This document shows, in pieces, positions 26,217 through 35,690 of a stretch of DNA of 64,000 nucleotides. Under the pieces are notes generated by a model, which saw only the letters and a list, made by a program, of their open reading frames with translations, searched no databases and had not been told where the DNA came from. The position numbers and the translations under genes are program-made. Numbering within the stretch: position 1 is the stretch's first letter; each line of letters starts with the position of its first letter. Where the stretch lies: positions 49,152 to 113,151 of the forward strand of contig NZ_JOTN01000015.1 in NCBI RefSeq assembly GCF_000712595.1. Direction: 5' to 3'. Origin of the DNA: Bacillus manliponensis (lineage in GTDB: Bacteria; Bacillota; Bacilli; Bacillales; Bacillaceae_G).

Positions 26217-27755
26217 ATGGATACAAGGGGGAAAGTTATCGGGATTGATATCGGAACAACTAGCACAAAAGCAGTTGTTTTTACAGAGAGAGGAAAGGTC
26301 ATTTCATCTCATGCAGTTGACTATCCGATTATTCAGCCATATGTAGGATGGGCTGAGCAAGATCCTGATGTAATATGTTCTGCTGTATATAAAAGTGTAA
26401 GCGTTGCCATTGAAAAAGGTAATGTACAACAAGAAGATATTTCTTCAATTGGGATAAGTACAGCAATGCATTCACTCATTGCTGTAGATAAAGACTGCAA
26501 TCCACTTACTCATTCTATTATTTGGGCAGATAATAGAAGTGTTGGACAAGCAGAGAAGCTTTTGAAAGAGATGGATGGACTTAATATTTATAAGAGAACA
26601 GGAACACCGATTCATCCGATGTCACCATTGTCTAAATTATTGTGGATGAAAGAAGAAGAGCCAGAATTATTTGTAAGCACCTGTAAATCTATTTCTATTA
26701 AAGAATATGTAATCTATCAATTATTCTCGCAATATGTAGTTGATTATTCAATTGCATCGGCTACTGGGTTATTCTCTTTACAAACATTAGATTGGGATCA
26801 AGATGTATTAACACTACTAGATTTATCGAAAGAGAAATTATCTAAACCAGTACCAACGACTTACATATTAAAAGGTATGAAGCCAGAACTAGCAAAAAAA
26901 ATGGGCATTCATATGGAAACGCCTGTTGTTATTGGGGCGAGTGATGGTGTTCTTGCCAATGTTGGTGTGGGGGCAGTTTCACCTGGAGAAGCGGCGATTA
27001 CGATTGGAACTAGCGGCGCAGTTCGAACGATCTCCTCGCATGTCAATATCGATGTACAGGGCAGAACTTTTTGTTATGCACTAACAAATCAACACTGGGT
27101 TGTTGGAGGTCCAACGAATAATGGAGGTATTTTACTTAGATGGCTGCGTGATGAATTTGGAAGTCCAGAGAAAGAAGTAGCACGCAAATTAGGTGTTGAT
27201 CCGTATGATCTATTAATTCAATATGCTGAGCGTGTACCAGCGGGGGCAAATGGATTATTATTTTTACCGTTTTTATCTGGTGAACGCGCGCCGTATTGGA
27301 ATGCGAATGCTCGGGGAACATTTTTTGGTGTTAACCTTCAGCATACGAGAGAGCACTTTATTCGAGCTGTCATGGAAGGGGTTTGTATGAGCGTCTTCTC
27401 CGTTGCACTAGCAATACGAGATTCAACAGGACCTCTATCTGAAATTCGCGTTTCAGGAGGATTTGCAAGATCAGCATTTTGGAGACAAATGTTATCCGAT
27501 ATGATGGGGAAAGAATTGTTAGTTCCAGAAAGTCATGAAGCATCTGCATTAGGGGCTGCAGCGCTTGCTTTATATGCAATTGGAAAAATAGATTCTCTTG
27601 AAGAAGTCAAAGATTGGATTGATATTGTACATCATCATGTACCAAATAAAGAAAATACAGCTTTATATTTAGAAATGTTTTATATGTATGAACGACTTTA
27701 CAATCGTTTAAAAGATGAGTTTGATGTAATTGCTGACTTTCAGCGTAAATATTAG
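26217..27755 (+). CDS. gntK: gluconokinase
   Basis: Phosphorylates gluconate to 6-phosphogluconate. It is a 512-residue FGGY-family kinase: VIGIDIGTTSTKAVVF opens the actin-like fold, IGISTAMHS and the catalytic-Asp segment SIIWADNRS (~100) form the substrate site, GASDGVLANVG (~243) and ITIGTSGAVR the second domain, and IRVSGGFARSAFWRQM (~420) the ATP site. The start at 26217 follows AAGGGAAGAG; the longer ORF has no ribosome site. First gene of gntK-gntP-6PGDH; gntP begins 14 bases after its stop. Confidence 0.95.
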   Translation: MDTRGKVIGIDIGTTSTKAVVFTERGKVISSHAVDYPIIQPYVGWAEQDPDVICSAVYKSVSVAIEKGNVQQEDISSIGISTAMHSLIAVDKDCNPLTHSIIWADNRSVGQAEKLLKEMDGLNIYKRTGTPIHPMSPLSKLLWMKEEEPELFVSTCKSISIKEYVIYQLFSQYVVDYSIASATGLFSLQTLDWDQDVLTLLDLSKEKLSKPVPTTYILKGMKPELAKKMGIHMETPVVIGASDGVLANVGVGAVSPGEAAITIGTSGAVRTISSHVNIDVQGRTFCYALTNQHWVVGGPTNNGGILLRWLRDEFGSPEKEVARKLGVDPYDLLIQYAERVPAGANGLLFLPFLSGERAPYWNANARGTFFGVNLQHTREHFIRAVMEGVCMSVFSVALAIRDSTGPLSEIRVSGGFARSAFWRQMLSDMMGKELLVPESHEASALGAAALALYAIGKIDSLEEVKDWIDIVHHHVPNKENTALYLEMFYMYERLYNRLKDEFDVIADFQRKY

Positions 27756-27769
27756 GGGGATTGGGAGAA

Positions 27770-29119
27770 ATGGAAGTTGGAATCATTTTAACGGCTATTG
27801 TTGTACTACTTCTATTAATTACAGTAGTAAAATGGCATCCGTTCGTTGCGTTAATTATAACAGCGATTGGTGTAGGGTTAGCGATGGGGATGCCGCTAAT
27901 TGCTACTTCGCCAGAAAATCCAGGAATTATAGACTCGATTAAACAAGGTCTTGGGAATACGTTAGGCTTCTTGGCAATTGTTTTAGCACTTGGAACGACG
28001 CTCGGCAAAATGATGGCTGAGTCTGGCGGTGCGGAACGAATTGCGACTACCTTACTTTCTCGATTTGGAAAAAAACGTGTACACTGGGCGATGATGTTTG
28101 TTGCTTTTTTAGTTGGTATTCCTGTGTTTTTCCAAGTAGGTTTTGTTTTATTAATTCCATTAGTATTCACAATTGCGATTGAAACAGGTGTTTCGCTTAT
28201 TGTGATTGGGATACCGCTTGTAGCAGGTCTTTCTGTTGTGCATGGACTTGTTCCACCACATCCAGCAGCGATGGCTGCAGTAGGAATCTTTAACGCAGAT
28301 GTAGGAAAAACGATTTTATACTCTTTAATTGTCGGTCTTCCGACAGCTATTATTGCTGGACCAATTTACGGAAAATGGATCGGTTCTCGTATACATAAGC
28401 AAGTACCAGCAGAGATAGCTGCACAGCTAAAAGATCAAGGAGCAAAAAAAGAACTGCCGGGCTTTTGGAATACATTATTTACAATTTTATTACCAGTATT
28501 ATTTATGTTAAGTGCATCTATCGCTGAAGTAACATTAGAAAAAACGAGTCAACTTGCACAAATATTAAAGTTTATTGGGGATCCAATTGTTGCATTGCTA
28601 ATCGCAACAGTATATTCATTCTTTAGCCTTGGATATGCACGGAACTTCTCTAAAGATAAAGTGCTGCAGTTTACAAACGATTGCTTAGGTCCAATTGCTA
28701 ATATTTTATTAGTCATTGGAGCGGGGGGTGCTTTTAATAAAGTACTGCTTGATTCTGGTATTGGTACAACAATTGCTGAAATAGCTAAAGACTCACTAAT
28801 TTCACCGATTTTACTTGGGTGGGGAATTGCTGCAATGATTCGTGTTGCAACAGGTTCAGCAACTGTATCGATGATGACGGCAGCTGGCATTGTAGCTCCA
28901 ATCGCTGCAAGCACGCCAGGGGTAAATGTAGAGTTGTTAGTACTTGCAACAGGAGCAGGATCACTCGTTTTATCTCATGTAAATGACTCTGGTTTTTGGA
29001 TGATTAAAGAATATTTTGGAATGACAATTAAAGAAACGCTGTTAACATGGACGGCGATGGAGACAATTCTCTCTATTGTTGCTCTTGGATTCATTTCTTT
29101 ATTAAATATATTTGTATAG
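27770..29119 (+). CDS. gntP: gluconate:H+ symporter
   Basis: A 449-residue permease of the GntP family with 12-14 hydrophobic segments. Family features: KWHPFVALIITAIGVGLAMGMP near the N-terminus, GTTLGKMMAESGGAERIA (~80), VHGLVPPHPAAMAAVGIF (~163) and HVNDSGFWMIKEYFGMT (~405), which is diagnostic. It supplies gluconate to GntK. ATG 27770 follows GGGAG; TTG 27761 is an unlikely alternative. Co-transcribed with gntK upstream and the dehydrogenase downstream. Confidence 0.96.
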   Translation: MEVGIILTAIVVLLLLITVVKWHPFVALIITAIGVGLAMGMPLIATSPENPGIIDSIKQGLGNTLGFLAIVLALGTTLGKMMAESGGAERIATTLLSRFGKKRVHWAMMFVAFLVGIPVFFQVGFVLLIPLVFTIAIETGVSLIVIGIPLVAGLSVVHGLVPPHPAAMAAVGIFNADVGKTILYSLIVGLPTAIIAGPIYGKWIGSRIHKQVPAEIAAQLKDQGAKKELPGFWNTLFTILLPVLFMLSASIAEVTLEKTSQLAQILKFIGDPIVALLIATVYSFFSLGYARNFSKDKVLQFTNDCLGPIANILLVIGAGGAFNKVLLDSGIGTTIAEIAKDSLISPILLGWGIAAMIRVATGSATVSMMTAAGIVAPIAASTPGVNVELLVLATGAGSLVLSHVNDSGFWMIKEYFGMTIKETLLTWTAMETILSIVALGFISLLNIFV

Positions 29120-29137
29120 AATGGGAGTTTGATGAAT

Positions 29138-30037
29138 ATGAAACTAGGTTTAGTAGGATTAGGAAAAATGGGTTTTCCATTAGCAGAACATTTACAGGAA
29201 GATCAGCATGAGGTTGTTGTATATGATGTAAATGAAGAACTTGTTACAAAAGCAGAGAAAGCGGGGATAACTGCTCGCCATTCCTTACAAGAGATGGTGC
29301 TTGCATTAGAAGTGCCGCGTACAATTTGGGTAATGGTACCGGCTGGAGAAATTGTTGATACTGTATTACATGAATTGTATCCATTATTAGATGAGGGCGA
29401 TATCGTCATTGAAGGAGGAAACTCTTTCTATAAAGATACGTTACGCCGCGCTGAAGAAGCGAAGCGTTTCGGTATCCATTATGTAGACATCGGTACATCA
29501 GGTGGCATAGAAGGTGCTCGTCACGGTGCATGTTTAATGATTGGTGGAGAAAAAGAAATCTTTGACCGATTAGAGCCATTATTTAAAGATTTATCGGTTG
29601 AACATGGTTATTCCTATGCTGGGCGTGTTGGAAGCGGCCATTTCTTAAAGATGGTTCATAACGGCATTGAATATGGAATGATGCAAGCAATTGCAGAAGG
29701 ATTTGAAGTGTTAGAGAAAAGTGATTTTGATTTTAACTACAAAGATGTGGCAAATGTATGGGCCAATGGATCTGTAATTCGAGGATGGTTAATGGACTTA
29801 ACAGAAAAAGCATTTTCTGAAGATCCAAAGTTAGAGGGGATTAAAGGAGTTATGAACTCTTCTGGGGAAGGGAAATGGACAGTAGAAACAGCGCTTGAAT
29901 TACAAGCTGCTGCTCCTGTTATTGCGATGTCATTATTCATGCGCTACCGTTCTCAAGAGGATGATACATTCCATGGTAAAGTAGTATCCGCTCTTCGAAA
30001 TCAGTTTGGCGGGCATGCTGTTGTAAAAAATGATTAG
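29138..30037 (+). CDS. yqeC: 6-phosphogluconate dehydrogenase, decarboxylating, short (YqeC) type
   Basis: Oxidises 6-phosphogluconate to ribulose 5-phosphate plus CO2, the next step after GntK. The Rossmann motif LGLVGLGKMGFPLAEHL opens the protein; VDIGTSGGIEGARHGACLMIGG (in two parts, ~120-140) binds substrate, and catalytic Lys is in GSGHFLKMVHNGIEYGMM (~172). At 299 residues it is the short, usually NAD-preferring class rather than the ~470-residue GndA type. GGGAG precedes ATG 29138, with ATG 29132 possible. Last gene of the gnt operon, followed by a strong terminator. Confidence 0.94.
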   Translation: MKLGLVGLGKMGFPLAEHLQEDQHEVVVYDVNEELVTKAEKAGITARHSLQEMVLALEVPRTIWVMVPAGEIVDTVLHELYPLLDEGDIVIEGGNSFYKDTLRRAEEAKRFGIHYVDIGTSGGIEGARHGACLMIGGEKEIFDRLEPLFKDLSVEHGYSYAGRVGSGHFLKMVHNGIEYGMMQAIAEGFEVLEKSDFDFNYKDVANVWANGSVIRGWLMDLTEKAFSEDPKLEGIKGVMNSSGEGKWTVETALELQAAAPVIAMSLFMRYRSQEDDTFHGKVVSALRNQFGGHAVVKND

Positions 30038-30047
30038 TAAAAAAGAG

Positions 30048-30078
30048 GAAACTCATACGAAAGTATGAGTTTCTTTTT
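30048..30078 (+). terminator. terminator of the gnt operon
   Basis: GAAACTCATAC and GTATGAGTTTC arms, 4-base loop, TTTTT. Confidence 0.92.
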
Positions 30079-30166
30079 CATTTTCTCATACTATTTTCTC
30101 AATGCTTTTCCACCTTTATTACGGAGTTATATATGTAATTTTCTGATATTATGAAGATAGAAATGA

Positions 30167-30724
<558 letters not shown>

Positions 30725-30761
30725 GATGTCAGCTCTTTACCGTGATTCTCGTCTGTATTAT

Positions 30762-30909
30762 CCCGCATTAACTGGCTGTAAGATTCTCACCTCAAAACTT
30801 AGAGGATTCAGAGAAGTTTAGGTGGGAGATTAACAGCCAGTAAAAGCCCGATTGTTCGGGCTAACAATCAGTGGGGGATGGAGAAAACCCCCACTGATTG
30901 AAGCTTCAC
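30762..30909 (+). repeat. bcr1 element, copy 2, inside the MFS gene
   Basis: 148 bp, flanked by ATTAT (30757-30761) and TTTAT (30910-30914), one mismatch from a perfect target duplication. The terminal hairpin AATCAGTGGGGG / CCCCCACTGATT carries a compensated change relative to copies 1 and 4 (ATCAGT/ACTGAT against CTCAGT/ACTGAG), so the stem is conserved even though the sequence is not. Confidence 0.88.
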
Positions 30910-31126
30910 TTTATATTCTTGGAGCTAATAGTCTATCGGCTATTGGCTCTGGAATTGTAATGATTACAATTCCTTGGCTTTTAATTCAAGAAAGTGGCGG
31001 AGATACACTATTTGGGTATGTAGCAATGAGCTCAACTTTCATTATGTTTTTACTTACGCCATTTATAGGCCAGAGCATTGATCGTTTTTCAAGAAAGTCA
31101 TTACTATTATTCAATGAAGGACTTGG

Positions 31127-31160
<34 letters not shown>

Positions 31161-32186
31161 GGTCTCATGGTTATATGGGGATTTACAGGAAATACATATA
31201 GTTCGTTTCATTATATTATTATATATATAACAGGCACCTTTTATTATTTGTTGTTTTATCCAACGATATTTGCTTTTAATCAAGAAATATTTCAAAAGGA
31301 TCATTATAAAGCACTAAGTGGAACGATGGAAATACAAGGACAACTGACACAAGTGATTGCTGGTGCGGCTGCTAGTTTTTTCATCGAAGTGATATCGTTA
31401 AAATGGATTTTATTAGTGGATATGTTGTCATTTGTAGGTGCATTTGTTCTCTTTTTATGTGTTCCATATGTAAGGGAAACAAATGTAATAGAAAAAGTAC
31501 CACTTAAGAAACAGGTACTGGAAGGAATTCATTTTATGAAAGGCAGGCCGAAGTTTTTCTGGTTTTTGCTAGCGACATATATGCCTTTTATCGGAGTTAT
31601 GATGGGGAATTATTTAATCCCAGTCTATGTTTCAGACATTTTAAAAGAAAGTGGTTCCGTTTATGCTGTAGAGGGGATGATGTATGGAGTAGGCGCAATT
31701 GTTGCGGGAGTTGGGATTCCTATTATGATGAAATATGTAAAAATTGAAATTTCCATACTCTTAACGATGTTTGTATATACAATTTCAATTACCGTGATGG
31801 TGATAGAACCATCCGTTCTGATGTTGTATAGTCTTGCCATTTTTCATGCGATTGGGAATGCAGGAACACGTGTTGCACGCAATGTATTGATGATGGAGGA
31901 AGTACCAAATGAGATTATTGGTCGTGTGGATAGTTTATTTCGATTTATTGGTACGGGAATTCGCGTTTTGTTATTAATGATGTTTACCACAGTTGTTTCA
32001 AAAATTGGCGTCATGCTCCCTTTTTATATGTTAAGTGTAATTTTAATGTGTGCAATGGTAGTAGCTTTTCATTATGTGAAAACAGAGAAAAAAGAAGGTG
32101 TGGCAGTTTCCAGTAAATCCATTGTATGAGGAAAGCAAAAATACAAAATCTATAAAAGAATCATCAATAAGAGGGTGTGAATAAAC

Positions 32187-32300
32187 ATGGGAAAAACGAA
32201 AGCATTAGGATCATCGGAGCATAAAGGAAATCAAACACAGTGCCGCACTTCGTCTAAAAAAGGACGAAATGCACAAAATGCAGGGCAACGTAGTCATTAA
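32187..32300 (+). CDS. small basic protein, 37 residues, function unknown
   Basis: AGAGGGTGTG precedes ATG 32187. The product (MGKTKALGSSEHKGNQTQC followed by RTSSKKGRNAQNAGQRSH) is hydrophilic, rich in Lys, Asn, Gln, Ser and Gly, with one Cys and no hydrophobic core. The composition recalls minor small acid-soluble spore proteins (SspK/SspN type), but I cannot assign it to one. A hairpin terminator at 32311 follows closely, supporting a discrete transcript. Confidence 0.65.
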   Translation: MGKTKALGSSEHKGNQTQCRTSSKKGRNAQNAGQRSH

Positions 32301-32310
32301 AAATATATTC

Positions 32311-32356
32311 TAACTCCCTTTCTTTTCTAATATAATGATAAGGAAAGGGAGTTTTT
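32311..32356 (+). terminator. terminator whose stem brackets the next promoter region
   Basis: AACTCCCTTTC and GAAAGGGAGTT arms enclose a loop containing TATAAT. The right arm doubles as the ribosome site (GGGAG) of the DUF218 gene. Confidence 0.6.
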
Positions 32357-32360
32357 ACTT

Positions 32361-32915
32361 ATGAATAAATGGTTATTGCTTTGTCTATTGATACCACCAT
32401 TATATATTTTATATGTTATGTTTCAAATTAATAAAGTGGCGCGGGAACGGGTGAGTGGTAATGCACCTTACGTGTTAATTTTAGGTGCAAAGTTGTTTGG
32501 AGATAAACCTTCAATCTCGTTAAAGAACCGTTTAGATGCTGCGTGTATGTACTTACAATCACACCCACATGTAAAAGTAATTGTATCGGGCGGACAAGGG
32601 AAAGATGAAGATATTCCAGAAGCGCATAGTATGCGAAACTATTTACGAGAGCACGGGATTGACGAACAGCGTATTTTTATTGAAGACCGTTCTACCAATA
32701 CGTATGAAAATTTAAAGTTTAGCATCGATTTATACAATGTAACGCATGCGGTAGTTGTAAGTAATACATATCATTTATATCGTACGAAAATGATCGCAAA
32801 TCGCTTAGGTTTACAGATGGAACCACTTCCAGCGCCAACTCCAAAACGCTCGAAGAAAAAAGCATATATTCGTGAAACAGCTGCTGTGTTGAAAACATAT
32901 TTATTTGACCGCTAG
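32361..32915 (+). CDS. YdcF/SanA-type DUF218 family protein
   Basis: A 184-residue protein with one N-terminal membrane helix (~3-20), then the DUF218 domain: YVLILGAKLFGDKPSISLKNRL (in parts), VIVSGGQGKDEDIPEA (~75), IEDRSTNTYENLKF (~110) and VVVSNTYHLYRTKMIANRLGL (~133). Members (SanA, ElyC, YdcF) affect envelope integrity and peptidoglycan or lipid-carrier metabolism; the biochemical activity is not settled. GGGAG precedes ATG 32361. Terminator at 32913. Confidence 0.9.
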   Translation: MNKWLLLCLLIPPLYILYVMFQINKVARERVSGNAPYVLILGAKLFGDKPSISLKNRLDAACMYLQSHPHVKVIVSGGQGKDEDIPEAHSMRNYLREHGIDEQRIFIEDRSTNTYENLKFSIDLYNVTHAVVVSNTYHLYRTKMIANRLGLQMEPLPAPTPKRSKKKAYIRETAAVLKTYLFDR

Positions 32916-32938
32916 AGCCGATAAACGGCTCTTTTTTT
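32913..32938 (+). terminator. terminator after the DUF218 gene
   Basis: AGAGCCG and CGGCTCT arms, 5-base loop, T7. Confidence 0.88.
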
Positions 32939-33014
32939 TATAAAGAAGGCATATTATTTGAAATGAAGCAGTATTTCCAGCAAAATGAAAGAAACGAAAA
33001 AAGGAGTTGTCTAG

Positions 33015-33968
33015 GTGATTCGATTCGAAAACGTTTCAAAAATATTCGATGATGGAACGAAAGCTGTCAATACACTCGATTTAGAAATACAAAAGGGTGA
33101 GTTTTTTGTTCTCATTGGTCCGAGTGGTTGCGGAAAAACAACTACGATGAAGATGATCAATCGTTTAATTGAAACGACAGAGGGTTCTATCTTTATTGAC
33201 AATCAAAATATTAAAGATTATAACATTCATGAACTGCGCTGGAATATTGGGTATGTATTGCAGCAAATTGCTTTATTTCCGCATATGACCATTGCGGAGA
33301 ATATTGCGGTTGTGCCAGAAATGAGAAGATGGAAGAAAGATGATATTCAAAGACGTGTCGATGACTTATTACATATGGTAGGTCTGGATCCAGATGTGTA
33401 CCGTGATCGGATGCCAGATGAATTATCAGGTGGTCAAAAACAGCGCGTTGGTGTTGTAAGGGCGCTTGCTGCAAATCCCAAAATTGTACTAATGGATGAG
33501 CCGTTTAGTGCGCTAGATCCGTTAAGCCGTGAGCAACTACAGCGTGACTTAGTAAATTTGCAGAAGAAAATTCAAAAAACGATTGTGTTCGTAACGCATG
33601 ATATGCAGGAGGCACTTTCACTTGGTGACCGTATTTGTGTGATGAGAAAAGGGGAAATTGTTCAGCTTGATACGCCAGAAGGAATCTTACAAAATCCAGC
33701 TAATTCATTTGTCGAAGAGTTTATTGGAAGTCCAGGCTTATCATGGTATGACGGTCGTAAAGTAGAAGAGTTAGTAACGTTACTACAAGAAGATGCAGAC
33801 TATGACATGTCTCGTTCGCTTTCTTTGCAGTCTCCTTTGCAAGAGGCATTGCTTCGCTTACATGATGAGGAGATGGTGCCAATTGAAGATGATGGCGTTT
33901 ATGTTGGAACGTTAACGAGCCGTCACATCGTGCAGTATATGACGGGAAAAATGCAGGAAAGGGGATAG
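33015..33968 (+). CDS. glycine betaine/carnitine/choline ABC transporter ATP-binding protein (OpuBA/OpuCA type)
   Basis: A 317-residue ABC ATPase. Walker A GPSGCGKTT (~38), Q-loop VLQQIALFPHMT, signature LSGGQKQRVGV (~137), Walker B VLMDEPFSALD and the H-loop VFVTHDMQEA are all present. The C-terminal ~75 residues form a single, degenerate CBS-like segment, whereas OpuCA proteins usually have two CBS domains for osmotic sensing. GTG 33015 follows AAAAGGAG. It pairs with the fused permease/binding protein 3 bases downstream. Role: compatible-solute uptake under osmotic stress. Confidence 0.92.
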   Translation: MIRFENVSKIFDDGTKAVNTLDLEIQKGEFFVLIGPSGCGKTTTMKMINRLIETTEGSIFIDNQNIKDYNIHELRWNIGYVLQQIALFPHMTIAENIAVVPEMRRWKKDDIQRRVDDLLHMVGLDPDVYRDRMPDELSGGQKQRVGVVRALAANPKIVLMDEPFSALDPLSREQLQRDLVNLQKKIQKTIVFVTHDMQEALSLGDRICVMRKGEIVQLDTPEGILQNPANSFVEEFIGSPGLSWYDGRKVEELVTLLQEDADYDMSRSLSLQSPLQEALLRLHDEEMVPIEDDGVYVGTLTSRHIVQYMTGKMQERG

Positions 33969-33971
33969 ACA

Positions 33972-35483
33972 GTGTCGACATTTGTACAAACATTTCAAGA
34001 AAGAAAACAAGAACTACTTAGCGCCCTTTTGGAGCATATACAAATTTCGCTCATTTCATTATTTTTTGCTGTTCTCATTGCTGTTCCACTCGGGATTGTA
34101 TTAACGAGAAGAGAAAAGATTGCAGAGTTTATTATCGGAACATCAGCCGTTATGCAAACAATTCCTTCGCTCGCACTTCTTGGCTTGTTAATTCCACTTG
34201 TTGGAATTGGGAAAGTGCCAGCGATTATTGCACTTGTTATTTACGCGTTGCTTCCTATTTTACGAAATACATATACAGGCATTCGAAAGTTAGATCCCTC
34301 TCTTATCGAGGCGGCAAGAGCGATGGGGATGAACAGCTGGAGGAGGTTATGGAAGGTTGAGCTTCCACTGGCACTTCCAATTATTATGGCTGGTATTCGC
34401 ACGGCAATGGTATTAATTGTTGGAACGGCTACACTAGCTGCGTTAATTGGTGCAGGAGGACTTGGTCAGCTAATTTTGCTTGGTATTGACCGAAACGATC
34501 ATGCTTTAATTGTACTAGGAGCGATACCAGCAGCATTATTAGCTATCTTCTTTGACGTTATACTACGTATGTTTGAGCATGTAAGGCGCTCACCAAAGAA
34601 AGCCGCGATAGCAACAGTTATGGCTATTATTATTGTAATTGCTCCATTCCTTTTACATACAAAAGAAAAAGATATCGTAATTGCTGGAAAGCTTGGGGCG
34701 GAGCCAGAAATTTTAATTCATATGTATAAGCTGTTAATTGAACAAGAGACAGAATTAGAAGTAGATGTAAAACCAGGGTTTGGGAAAACAGCATTTGTGT
34801 TCGAAGCATTAAAATCGGGAGAAATTGATATATACCCTGAGTTTTCAGGAACAGCGTTATCGACATTTGTGAAAGAAACACCGGAAAGTACAAACGCTGC
34901 AGCTGTTTATGAACAAGCGCGAATTGGCATGGAGGAAAAATTTGATATGGTTTATTTAAAGCCAATGCAATATAACAATACATACGCACTTGCCATGCCA
35001 AAAGAAGTAGCGGCTATGTATAATGTAAGTACAATATCAGATCTTCGAAATGTAGCAAGCAATGTAAATGCAGGATTTACGCTTGAGTTTAAAGATCGTC
35101 AAGATGGATATAAAGGAATTCAAGAATTATATGGTGTGCAGTTTCCAAATTTAAAAACGATGGAACCAAAGCTTCGTTATAGTGCTATTGAATCAGGAGA
35201 TGTACACGTAATTGATGCGTATTCGACAGATAGCGAACTTGAGCAATATGATTTGCAAGTATTAGAAGATGATAAAGGATTATTTCCTCCATATCAAGGA
35301 GCACCGCTGTTACGAAAAGAAACGTTAGAAGAACATCCAGAACTTGAAAAAGTATTAAATCAGCTTGCTGGAAAGATTACGGACGCAGAAATGAGAAAGA
35401 TGAATTATGAAGTGAATGTAGAAGGAAAGGCTGCTGAAAAAGTGGCGAAAGAGTATTTGCAAAAAGAAAACTTACTAAAATAA
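33972..35483 (+). CDS. betaine-type ABC transporter permease fused to substrate-binding domain
   Basis: A 503-residue fusion. Residues ~1-215 are an OpuBB/OpuCB-like permease with the coupling motif LDPSLIEAARAMGMNSWRRL (in parts) and about 5-6 helices. A further helix (~213-230) leads into an OpuAC-type binding domain (~235-500: IVIAGKLGAEPEIL, DIYPEFSGTAL, IDAYSTDSELEQY), which therefore sits outside the cell tethered to the permease. Such fusions are known in Lactobacillales and some Bacillus. GTG 33972 is preceded by AAAGGGG. Terminator at 35515. Confidence 0.93.
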   Translation: MSTFVQTFQERKQELLSALLEHIQISLISLFFAVLIAVPLGIVLTRREKIAEFIIGTSAVMQTIPSLALLGLLIPLVGIGKVPAIIALVIYALLPILRNTYTGIRKLDPSLIEAARAMGMNSWRRLWKVELPLALPIIMAGIRTAMVLIVGTATLAALIGAGGLGQLILLGIDRNDHALIVLGAIPAALLAIFFDVILRMFEHVRRSPKKAAIATVMAIIIVIAPFLLHTKEKDIVIAGKLGAEPEILIHMYKLLIEQETELEVDVKPGFGKTAFVFEALKSGEIDIYPEFSGTALSTFVKETPESTNAAAVYEQARIGMEEKFDMVYLKPMQYNNTYALAMPKEVAAMYNVSTISDLRNVASNVNAGFTLEFKDRQDGYKGIQELYGVQFPNLKTMEPKLRYSAIESGDVHVIDAYSTDSELEQYDLQVLEDDKGLFPPYQGAPLLRKETLEEHPELEKVLNQLAGKITDAEMRKMNYEVNVEGKAAEKVAKEYLQKENLLK

Positions 35484-35514
35484 TTTTCAAAAAATATACA
35501 ATTTTATCGTTTCA

Positions 35515-35548
35515 AAAGCCGTTTCTGAAAAAGGAACGGCTTTTTTTG
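35515..35548 (+). terminator. terminator of the betaine transporter operon
   Basis: AAAGCCGTT and AACGGCTTT arms with a T7 tail. Confidence 0.88.
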
Positions 35549-35690
35549 TGCATACTTATACATTTTTTTAAAAAAGTATTCCATTTTTGTTCATTTTCTT
35601 ATAGAATAAGTAATGTTTTTCAGAAAGAATATATGAAGAAGATATATATGAAAGACCGGATAAATATGGCAACGAGAATAGGCAGATGGG

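Noticed and set aside
27607-28170. 187-residue minus-strand ORF across gntK/gntP
   Set aside because: Antisense shadow of two clear genes; composition follows the complementary codons of membrane segments.
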